This document shows, in pieces, positions 47,244-54,263 of a DNA stretch of 64,000 nt (within the stretch, counting starts at the first letter, position 1; every line of letters starts with the position of its first letter). Source of the DNA: Psychrobacter sp. NG254 (GTDB lineage Bacteria > Pseudomonadota > Gammaproteobacteria > Pseudomonadales > Moraxellaceae); the NCBI RefSeq assembly GCF_015277735.1, contig NZ_JADHDA010000002.1, forward strand, positions 496,001 through 560,000, read 5' to 3'. The notes below the pieces were generated by a model, which searched no databases, was not told the DNA's origin, and saw only the letters and a program-made list of their open reading frames with translations. Both the position numbers and the translations under genes were made by a program.

Positions 47244-48179
47244 ATGAAAAATGCATATCCAAACCATTCGTATCCAAGCCATGTCACCATCGTTGATGTC
47301 AGCCCGCGTGATGGACTACAAAACGAGTCAACGACGGTACCGACTGAGGTTAAGCAAACGCTTATCAATGATTTGATTGCGGCAGGTGTCAAAAAGCTAG
47401 AAGCAACAAGCTTTGTCTCGCCAAAGTGGGTGCCACAAATGGGTGATAACAGTGCGCTACTTAATGCCCTAGCACCTACGCGACAAATGGAGGTTTGCTA
47501 CTCGGTACTGGTACCCAATATGCGCGGCTTTGAAAATGCCATTTTGCACCGTCCTGATGAAATCGTTATTTTCGGCTCAGCCAGCGAAACCTTTAGTCAA
47601 AAAAACATCAACTGTAGTATTGATGAGAGTATCGAGCGTTTTGCGCCAGTGGCTGCTGCGGCAAAAGCACAGGGTATCAAAGTACGCGGCGTGATTTCTT
47701 GTACAGTCGGCTGTCCTTATGAAGGCGAGATTGACCCAAGCCAAGTAGCGTACGTGACCAAGCGTCTGGTAGAGATTGGTGCTGAGCAAATTGGCATTGC
47801 TGATACTATTGGCGTTGGTACACCGCTCAAAGTGCAGCGGGCGTTACAAGCTGCATTAGAATATGCTGATATCTCTATGCTATCGGGACATTTTCACGAC
47901 ACTTATGGCCAAGCATTGAGCAATACGCTAGCCGCATTACAAATGGGTGTTAGTGAGTTTGACACCTCAGTGGCTGGTCTTGGCGGCTGTCCTTATGCCA
48001 AAGGCGCAACAGGCAATGTCGCGACTGAAGATGTGGTGTATATGCTGCATGGTATGGGTATCAGCACCGGTATCGATTTGGATAAATTGGTCGTAGCAGG
48101 CGAGCGTATCAGTGCGTTTTTAAAGCGTCCAAATGGCTCAAATGTGGCACGAGCTTTAATTAACAAACGTCAGTCTTAA
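47244..48179 (+). CDS. liuE: Hydroxymethylglutaryl-CoA lyase
   Basis: Splits HMG-CoA into acetyl-CoA and acetoacetate, the last step of leucine catabolism. About 311 residues; the ATG at 47244 has AAGGA 9 bases upstream and is preferred over the ATG at 47235, which overlaps that site. Motifs: IVDVSPRDGLQNE (metal and substrate site), SGHFHDTYGQALSN, and the cysteine loop GLGGCPYAKGATGNVATED. No membrane or targeting segment. Downstream liuA begins 43 bases after its stop. Confidence 0.96.
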   Translation: MKNAYPNHSYPSHVTIVDVSPRDGLQNESTTVPTEVKQTLINDLIAAGVKKLEATSFVSPKWVPQMGDNSALLNALAPTRQMEVCYSVLVPNMRGFENAILHRPDEIVIFGSASETFSQKNINCSIDESIERFAPVAAAAKAQGIKVRGVISCTVGCPYEGEIDPSQVAYVTKRLVEIGAEQIGIADTIGVGTPLKVQRALQAALEYADISMLSGHFHDTYGQALSNTLAALQMGVSEFDTSVAGLGGCPYAKGATGNVATEDVVYMLHGMGISTGIDLDKLVVAGERISAFLKRPNGSNVARALINKRQS

Positions 48180-48222
48180 AAAATTATTGTAAAAATTAAA
48201 TACTAAAATACAAGGAATAGTT

Positions 48223-49410
48223 ATGAGTTTACCTGGATTGAATTTTCAGCTTGGCGAAGATATTGATGCGCTACGCGATATGGTACAGCAGTTTGCAACC
48301 AATGAAATCGCCCCACGTGCTGCCGAGATTGATAGCAGCGATGAATTTCCTATGGATCTATGGCAAAAGATGGGTGACATCGGTCTACATGGTATTACCG
48401 TTCCTGAAGAATACGGCGGCTCTAACATGGGCTATGTCGCACATATGGTCGCGATGGAAGAGATTAGCCGTGCTTCGGCATCGGTAGCGCTGAGCTATGG
48501 CGCGCACTCAAACCTATGTATCAACCAAATTAAACGTAACGGCAGTGAAGCACAAAAACAAAAATACTTACCAAAGCTGGTCAGCGGTGAATTCATCGGT
48601 GCATTGGCAATGAGTGAGACCGGTGCTGGCTCAGACGTCGTTAGTATGAAGCTCAGAGCTGAAGAGAAAGACGGCAGCTATGTGTTGAACGGCACTAAAA
48701 TGTGGATTACGAATGGCCCAGATGCAGATGTGATGGTGGTCTACGCGAAGACCAATCCTGAGCTAGGCGGCAAAGGCATGACAGCTTTTATCGTTGAAAA
48801 AGGCATGGAAGGTTTCGGCACAGCGCAAAAGCTAGACAAGCTCGGCATGCGTGGTAGCCATACGGGTGAGATGACCTTTAATAATGTAACCGTGCCGAGC
48901 GAAAATATCTTGGGCGGTCTCAATGAAGGCGTCAAAGTACTGATGAGCGGGCTAGATTACGAGCGTGCTGTATTGGCTGCGGGTCCTATCGGCATCATGC
49001 AAGCAGTGATGGACAATGTCGTGCCTTATATCCATGATCGTAAACAATTTGGTCAAGCCATCGGTGAGTTCCAGCTTATCCAAGGCAAAGTCGCAGACAT
49101 GTATACGATATTGCAAGCAGGTCGTAGCTTCTTATATACGGTCGGAAAAAATCTCGATATGTTGGACGCGCGCGGTGCTGGTCATAGTCGTGAAGTGCGT
49201 AAAGATTGCGCTAGTGTGATTTTATGGTGTGCTGAAAAAGCCACATGGATGGCAGGCGAGGGTATCCAAATATTTGGTGGCAACGGCTATACCAATGAGT
49301 ATCCACTTGGTCGCTACTGGCGTGATGCCAAGCTGTATGAGATTGGCGCAGGCACCAGTGAAATCCGCCGTATGCTAGTCGGTCGTGAGCTATTTAACGA
49401 GACCAAATAA
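48223..49410 (+). CDS. liuA: Isovaleryl-CoA dehydrogenase
   Basis: FAD enzyme that oxidises isovaleryl-CoA to 3-methylcrotonyl-CoA and passes electrons to ETF; 395 residues, soluble. The segment [19 protein letters not shown] places the catalytic glutamate in the helix position special to isovaleryl-CoA dehydrogenases. Other acyl-CoA dehydrogenase marks: [24 protein letters not shown] and [22 protein letters not shown] precedes the ATG. It is last here, although in Pseudomonas liu operons it is first. Confidence 0.96.
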   Translation: MSLPGLNFQLGEDIDALRDMVQQFATNEIAPRAAEIDSSDEFPMDLWQKMGDIGLHGITVPEEYGGSNMGYVAHMVAMEEISRASASVALSYGAHSNLCINQIKRNGSEAQKQKYLPKLVSGEFIGALAMSETGAGSDVVSMKLRAEEKDGSYVLNGTKMWITNGPDADVMVVYAKTNPELGGKGMTAFIVEKGMEGFGTAQKLDKLGMRGSHTGEMTFNNVTVPSENILGGLNEGVKVLMSGLDYERAVLAAGPIGIMQAVMDNVVPYIHDRKQFGQAIGEFQLIQGKVADMYTILQAGRSFLYTVGKNLDMLDARGAGHSREVRKDCASVILWCAEKATWMAGEGIQIFGGNGYTNEYPLGRYWRDAKLYEIGAGTSEIRRMLVGRELFNETK

Positions 49411-49426
49411 GAAAGGATTAAGGCAA

Positions 49427-49535
49427 TATAGTTAAAGAACTACTAAACTGCTACGGTGTTAGCCTCCCTAGATGTACTATTTGTACAATCTGCAGTCGGC
49501 TGCCTTGTAGCAATTTTAGACTTCTCTAACTATAG
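49427..49535. repeat. Palindromic intergenic repeat, copy 2
   Basis: About 108 bases right after liuA. The 28-base ends (TATAGTTAAAGAACTACTAA... and the complement of ...TTAGACTTCTCTAACTATA) match at 22 of 28 positions as inverted repeats. The interior shares CTGCTACGGTGTTA, TGTACAATC and GTCGGCTGCCTTGTAGC with copies 1 and 3. Confidence 0.85.
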
Positions 49536-49570
49536 CTAGCGAGACCTTAGCTCTTTTCCGATAATAAAAT

Positions 49571-49606
49571 AAAAAAGCAGTACGTTTAAAACGTACTGCT
49601 TTTTTC
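49571..49606. terminator. Bidirectional terminator, liu cluster / coaX
   Basis: Perfect 15-bp stem (AAAAAAGCAGTACGT arm, 6-base loop) between the convergent liuA and coaX. Confidence 0.95.
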
Positions 49607-49632
49607 ATGTCAACGTGACACTGAGTTATCTA

Positions 49633-50361
49633 TTATGGCTTATTACGATAATCAAAATATCGTGCCAGACCATTTAGTAAGAGGTCATCACGCAAGCGCA
49701 CTGGGCGATTGACATGCTGCGATATCGTGGCTGCATCACCACCCGTCATAATTAGCTCAAAGTTAGGATGACGGTGGCTAATTTCATTAATCGCACCCAC
49801 GATAGAGAGTAAGATACCTCGGTGCACAGCATCCTGTGTGGTCAGACCTTGGCCAACGCTATCGAATGTACCGTTAGAGATGGTAATCTGCTTGGTACCA
49901 GAAAACAACGACTCACGTTGCAGGTAGATACTCGGGAAGATATAACCGCCCAAATGCTCAGCGTGATCAATCAAATCAATGGTCACGGCGGTGCCGCAGC
50001 CGATGACACACTGGCGCTTTTTCTTATCGACCGCCCCCAGCATCTGTAGCCAACGATCACAGCCGAGCTGCTCATCATTATAGTTACTCTTCATCAGCGC
50101 ATGCGCGGCATCCACATGGACAAACTCAAACGGCGTATTGAGACGGCTTAAGGTCTCCGATACTTGAGCATTGAGATTGTCGCCCAATACGGACGAGATA
50201 CCGATAAAGTCAGGGGCAAAACGCTCAAAGCGATCCGTCAGACCCATCAATAATTCGGCTGGTGCTTGCAAATGCTGTTTGGCATCATGTGTGACTATCT
50301 GACCGATATCATCGGTGAGCCAGTATTTCAGGCGGGTATTTCCAAGATCAAGCCAGAGCAT
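49633..50361 (-). CDS. coaX: Type III pantothenate kinase
   Basis: First step of coenzyme A synthesis, phosphorylating pantothenate; cytosolic ASKHA-fold kinase of 242 residues. MLWLDLGNTRLKYWL is the phosphate-binding start, LGCDRWLQMLGA and VIGCGTAVTIDLID hold the conserved Asp-Arg and Gly-Thr-Ala elements, and GGYIFPSIYLQRESL the substrate region. AAAGGGAC precedes the ATG. It follows the biotin ligase gene on the same strand, a common pair, but the spacer here is filled by a palindromic repeat. Confidence 0.95.
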   Translation of the reverse strand: MLWLDLGNTRLKYWLTDDIGQIVTHDAKQHLQAPAELLMGLTDRFERFAPDFIGISSVLGDNLNAQVSETLSRLNTPFEFVHVDAAHALMKSNYNDEQLGCDRWLQMLGAVDKKKRQCVIGCGTAVTIDLIDHAEHLGGYIFPSIYLQRESLFSGTKQITISNGTFDSVGQGLTTQDAVHRGILLSIVGAINEISHRHPNFELIMTGGDAATISQHVNRPVRLRDDLLLNGLARYFDYRNKP

Positions 50362-50416
50362 AAAAGTCCCTTTATATTGTGCTCGTTAATATATGATGCT
50401 CGTCAGTATGGTTATC

Positions 50417-50524
50417 TATAGCCGGCGAACTATTAAACCGCTACGGTGTTACCTTCCCTAGAGGTACTATATGTACAATCTACGGTCGGCTGCCTTGTAG
50501 CTGTTTTAGATTTCTTTGACTATA
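50417..50524. repeat. Palindromic intergenic repeat, copy 3
   Basis: About 108 bases between coaX and birA, nearly identical to copy 1. The ends agree as inverted repeats at 20 of 28 positions. It ends four bases from the birA stop codon, so it is transcribed within the birA-coaX unit. Confidence 0.88.
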
Positions 50525-50527
50525 TAC

Positions 50528-51511
50528 TTAATAAATAACGTCGATGCGTCCAGTAAAAAGCGTAGAAATATTACCGTTATCTAAGTGCAATTGCAAACAC
50601 CCGTGAGTATCCACACCGCAAGCATGACCGATCACCACATGCTCTTTGTTATTATAGTGTTGGGTGACGCGTAAGCGCAGACCTGCTAGCGCATCCATCG
50701 CTGCAAATTGTGCCAAAAAACTATCCAAATAATACGTATGACCGGTGGGCTGCTCTAACCCTAAATGCTCAAAGCGCGTCATCGCCGCCATCAATGCTTT
50801 ACTCATCTGCTGATAGAGTGTTTGTAGGTCTGGTAGTCTCTCAGAACGCGTCTCTGGAGGTAGCATCTCATTAATATCTTGCAGACTAATCGCTTGGTAA
50901 CTCATGCCCTCAGATGTCTGCGCCGTTAGTTTTGGCGCAGCTTGTACATTGAGGCCGATACCTAATACCACACCGACCACCCTACCAGATTGAGTGACAG
51001 GCTCTATCAAAATGCCAGCCAGTTTATTAAAGGGTAGCGTACGCTGAGTTGACACGGCACTATTCAAGACTGAGTTGTCCAATATCGAGTCAACCGCCAC
51101 AGATTTATCTTCATCTGAGGTTTTAGTTGGCTGCTGATAGAATCCTAGATCATTTGCCCATTTGACACCAATTGGCGTCAACTCTTGTGCTTGCAACTGC
51201 TCATTCAATGTTTGAATGATAGGCATATTTGCCAGCTCAACGCCGATGATGAGCGACAATATACCACTGATCGGCATATGCACAGGATGATATAGCGACA
51301 GATAGACATTGCCGCGTGGCGATTGCCATGAACGGCCGTGTTGTCCACGTCCGGCGCTCTGGGTTTCAGCGGTCAACAGCTGCACTGCCGTGACATCCAA
51401 TGTGCCGTTTTGGATTTGCTCTATCAGCTCGCTATTGGTCGAGGCGCTGCTGACAACATGACGGTGATTGAGCTCAGATAAGTAAGCAGAGGAATTCGTG
51501 AGTGGCAGCAT
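50528..51511 (-). CDS. birA: Biotin-[acetyl-CoA-carboxylase] ligase without DNA-binding domain
   Basis: Attaches biotin to carboxylase biotin domains through biotinyl-AMP. The ligase motif AGRGQHGRSWQSPRGNVYLS is near residues 71-90 and KWANDLG near 137; the usual motif there is KWPND, so the proline is replaced by alanine. Between this and LAGILIE lies an insertion of roughly 35 polar residues. The winged-helix repressor domain of E. coli BirA is missing: the catalytic domain starts almost at the N-terminus, so the 327-residue length is reached by inserts, not by a regulator domain. No clear ribosome site. Essential for LiuD in the cluster nearby. Confidence 0.9.
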   Translation of the reverse strand: MLPLTNSSAYLSELNHRHVVSSASTNSELIEQIQNGTLDVTAVQLLTAETQSAGRGQHGRSWQSPRGNVYLSLYHPVHMPISGILSLIIGVELANMPIIQTLNEQLQAQELTPIGVKWANDLGFYQQPTKTSDEDKSVAVDSILDNSVLNSAVSTQRTLPFNKLAGILIEPVTQSGRVVGVVLGIGLNVQAAPKLTAQTSEGMSYQAISLQDINEMLPPETRSERLPDLQTLYQQMSKALMAAMTRFEHLGLEQPTGHTYYLDSFLAQFAAMDALAGLRLRVTQHYNNKEHVVIGHACGVDTHGCLQLHLDNGNISTLFTGRIDVIY

Positions 51512-51665
51512 AAGTTTAGTCGATGTGGTTAAAGGAAATTTTGATATACTGGGCGATTGTCAATGACAGCATAAAGGTCACGTTGAGATTTGGCAAATAC
51601 AATTGAGCACGCCTAAGCGGCAGTGAGTATTATAGCGTCAGTCAGTATTATAAAAGGTTCGTTCT

Positions 51666-52472
51666 ATGATGTTATATGTGTGGTTTGTGATTGCAGGGGC
51701 GTTCGCAGGTGTCAGCGCGGGCTTGTTTGGCGTGGGCGGCGGCATGATTATCGTGCCTGCATTGGTCTGGATTTTTACCGCTTATGACTTTTCGCCAGAA
51801 GTCGTGACCCATTTGGCCATCGGTACCTCACTTGCAACCATCGTGGTGACCTCAATCAGCTCACTGACTGCACATAATAAGCGCGGCGGTGTACGCTGGG
51901 AAGTATGGCGCAAAATGGCGCTTGGATTGGTGATTGGTAGTTTAGTCGGTGCTGGTATCGCAGATATGATTGATGGGCAGGCACTACAGGCCATCATCGG
52001 TATTGGTGCGTTATTGGTCGCGTTAAAAATGCTGTTTTTTTCTAATAAAGAGCAAGTGGGTAAACCGTTACCACCAGCTAGCGTACAGTTTGGTGCAGGT
52101 ACTGGCATAGGTATGGCGTCATCTATCTTTGGTATCGGCGGCGGCAGTTTGACTGTACCTTTTTTAAACTGGGCAGGGTTACCAATGAAACAGTCGGTCG
52201 GCACGTCAGCAGCGTGTGGTCTACCGATTGCGTTGGCAGGGGCGGCAGGGTTTGCATGGTTCGGTCAAGACGTGGTCAATCTGCCTGAAGGCACCATAGG
52301 GTTTGTCCATATTACTGGGTTTCTATTTATCTCAGTGGCGAGCTTTGCCATGGCAAAAGTCGGTGCCAAGCTCGCCCATGTGCTGCCAGCACTCACACTT
52401 AAACGCGCGTTTGGTGTGTTGTTATTGTTTGCAGGTGGGCAGTTGTTACTAAGTGGGATTGGGATATTGTAA
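51666..52472 (+). CDS. TSUP-family membrane transporter (TauE/SafE type)
   Basis: A 268-residue inner-membrane protein with about eight helices in two repeated halves, each starting with a glycine-rich motif: GLFGVGGGMIIVPAL near residue 20 and SIFGIGGGSLTVPFL near residue 158. Members export or import sulfur-containing or other organic anions such as sulfite, sulfoacetate or sulfolactate. Nothing adjacent indicates the substrate. Two ATGs (51666 and 51669) are possible starts. Divergent from birA. Confidence 0.88.
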   Translation: MMLYVWFVIAGAFAGVSAGLFGVGGGMIIVPALVWIFTAYDFSPEVVTHLAIGTSLATIVVTSISSLTAHNKRGGVRWEVWRKMALGLVIGSLVGAGIADMIDGQALQAIIGIGALLVALKMLFFSNKEQVGKPLPPASVQFGAGTGIGMASSIFGIGGGSLTVPFLNWAGLPMKQSVGTSAACGLPIALAGAAGFAWFGQDVVNLPEGTIGFVHITGFLFISVASFAMAKVGAKLAHVLPALTLKRAFGVLLLFAGGQLLLSGIGIL

Positions 52473-52517
52473 GAAACCAATCGTTTTTAATTTTTATTAT
52501 CATATAAGGAGTTAAAA

Positions 52518-52994
52518 ATGTTTACAGTAATAGCTAGTCTCTTAGGTGTTCTTATTGGTGGATTACTTCCTTATATAACGAATAAACAAATACATAAGCA
52601 TGATATTGATAAATTAAAGTTAGAGCATAATAAGGAAGTGAAAGTCTTCACACGTGAAAAGTATGAGCAATTAATTATTAAGCTGTATCGCCTAGCTTAT
52701 ATGGCTTATGAAGGCGTATATTATCGTTCAAGAAATGAAAACCTAAATTTTACGATGGAGACATTCATGATGTTAATGGCTGAAGTTGATACTTTAGTCA
52801 TGCTTCATTTCCCTTTGTTAGAACAGGACTACGAAAAATTTTCTAAACAACTCGTTAAATTATATATCGAATTATTTTCTGGTAGTTTCGGACAGTGTGA
52901 GGTTATTAAAGAAGAATTTGATAGAGAAGCTGAAAACCTATTAAAAGTTGTCAAACGACATGCTAATGAATATACGCAAATAGTAACTTCTTAG
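52518..52994 (+). CDS. Small membrane-anchored protein of unknown function
   Basis: A 158-residue protein with one N-terminal membrane helix (VIASLLGVLIGGLLPYI) and a charged, mostly helical cytosolic part rich in Lys, Glu and Tyr. I recognise no domain. AAGGAG lies 8 bases before the ATG, so it is very likely translated. It is much more AT-rich than TSUP and smc on either side and probably foreign. It belongs with the next gene to an accessory stretch of about 1.7 kb upstream of smc. Confidence 0.7.
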   Translation: MFTVIASLLGVLIGGLLPYITNKQIHKHDIDKLKLEHNKEVKVFTREKYEQLIIKLYRLAYMAYEGVYYRSRNENLNFTMETFMMLMAEVDTLVMLHFPLLEQDYEKFSKQLVKLYIELFSGSFGQCEVIKEEFDREAENLLKVVKRHANEYTQIVTS

Positions 52995-53096
52995 GAATAG
53001 TCTTACTTCCTTTGCTATTCTTCATTGATTACTTTTGAAAGATTACGGTCTTAGAGAGTTTCGGTATCGTCTATGACAACCACAAATACTCCAACT

Positions 53097-53182
53097 TCAG
53101 GTAGAATAGCCGCCTATTTTTGCTAAGTTTATCTATTATCCATAGGCTTAAAACTCCTAAAGCTGACAGGCCTTAAGTCCTT
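53097..53182 (+). pseudogene. Remnant of a duplicated smc 5' end
   Basis: Eighty-odd bases match 54219-54303, covering the smc upstream region and first codons: TTCAGGTAGAATAGCCGCCT and TTTTTGCTAAGTTTAT are shared, then a decayed start (ATA in place of ATG) followed by codons reading GLKLLKLTGLKSL against RLKSLKLAGFKSF in SMC. Unlike the rluE remnant, several changes alter amino acids, so it is older or unconstrained. The 313-residue unknown gene lies between remnant and intact smc. Confidence 0.85.
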
Positions 53183-53255
53183 AGATAAACTTGACGTGTG
53201 GTAGCAATGACAAACCTTTATAAAGCTAGTATGTAAACTGTGAGACATTATTAGT

Positions 53256-54197
53256 ATGAAAGCTGCAGAAAAATACCGCCGTGTTTTCGGCTCAATGAAT
53301 CATCTAAAAGAGCAACTATCATGGACGACATGCCTCTCTAATATGGTAGAGTTTTTGGCATGGGAGCCAAAGCAGATTCTTGGTATCACTAAAAAGCAAT
53401 ATGTCCGTCAAATCATTGAGTGGGCTACCCATCCAGAGCTAAAGGATAAAAACATAGAAGAGATTGAGCAATCAATCATCAAAAAGCTAAATACAAAAAT
53501 GAGTGAATCTGAGCAGCTAGAGACCTATTCAACGCAAACGATGGGTATCTGTAATGCAAGAGAAGCTGTTCGCCGCGTCACGTTTTTTTCTGAAGATTAT
53601 CTGAATAAAGAATTCGATATCTTTTTGAGTTTATGTAGTGATGTTTATCTAGATTTATTTTATCAGCAATTTATAGCCTTTGAGCCAAGTGGATCATGGT
53701 CGACACATGGCAACAGCGGCATGTTTGAAAACAGTACAGAGCTAAAAGCGATGTATATGGATAACTTGGCCTATAACCATCAGGCAAATGTACTGATAGC
53801 AAATGAGTTAAAGCTCGCTGGTCAGAAAAACCCGGACCAAATCCTAAAATACTGTTTGATGTATGAGCATTTATTAGAGAAAGGTTTTATCGATAAAGGG
53901 GCAAAGTTTTTGCTACTGTTTATCGGTGGTGACGCGTTAAAGCAAAATAAGCAAACGCTCGTAGATCGGGAGCTGGCGCTGTGTCACAAAAGACCAAGGA
54001 AGTATCAGCATCTATTAAGAACAGAGCTGTTAGAGATAGTCGATCATTTAGAAGTGGCAAGTATCACATGGTCAGCCCTCATCGAGTTTAATAATCGCTA
54101 CTTAGCAGAAAATAACGTCTGCCAAGTGGAGCAAAAACTGCTACGAGGGTTCCATCAAAGCCTTGAATCAAAATCGTTTATGCACTTAGCCGTTTAA
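53256..54197 (+). CDS. Hypothetical protein, accessory gene upstream of smc
   Basis: A 313-residue soluble protein with no signal or membrane segment and no domain I recognise. It is mostly helical, with many Glu, Lys, Leu and Tyr residues; one glycine/serine-rich break occurs at GSWSTHGNSGMF (~residue 148-159). A run such as LLLFIGGDALKQNKQTLVDREL suggests a helical repeat fold. No clear ribosome site precedes the ATG. It ends 66 bases before smc, with the smc upstream sequence following directly. It lies between a decayed copy of the smc 5' end and the real one, which marks it as an insertion. Confidence 0.7.
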   Translation: MKAAEKYRRVFGSMNHLKEQLSWTTCLSNMVEFLAWEPKQILGITKKQYVRQIIEWATHPELKDKNIEEIEQSIIKKLNTKMSESEQLETYSTQTMGICNAREAVRRVTFFSEDYLNKEFDIFLSLCSDVYLDLFYQQFIAFEPSGSWSTHGNSGMFENSTELKAMYMDNLAYNHQANVLIANELKLAGQKNPDQILKYCLMYEHLLEKGFIDKGAKFLLLFIGGDALKQNKQTLVDRELALCHKRPRKYQHLLRTELLEIVDHLEVASITWSALIEFNNRYLAENNVCQVEQKLLRGFHQSLESKSFMHLAV

Positions 54198-54263
54198 CCC
54201 TAAAAACTCACTACAATTTCAGGTAGAATAGCCGCCTGTTTTTGCTAAGTTTATTGACTATTC

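Noticed and set aside
53256..54197. Idea that the 313-residue gene is a degraded transposase left by the element that duplicated the smc end
   Set aside because: No DDE or tyrosine-recombinase motif, no terminal inverted repeats, and the reading frame is intact.
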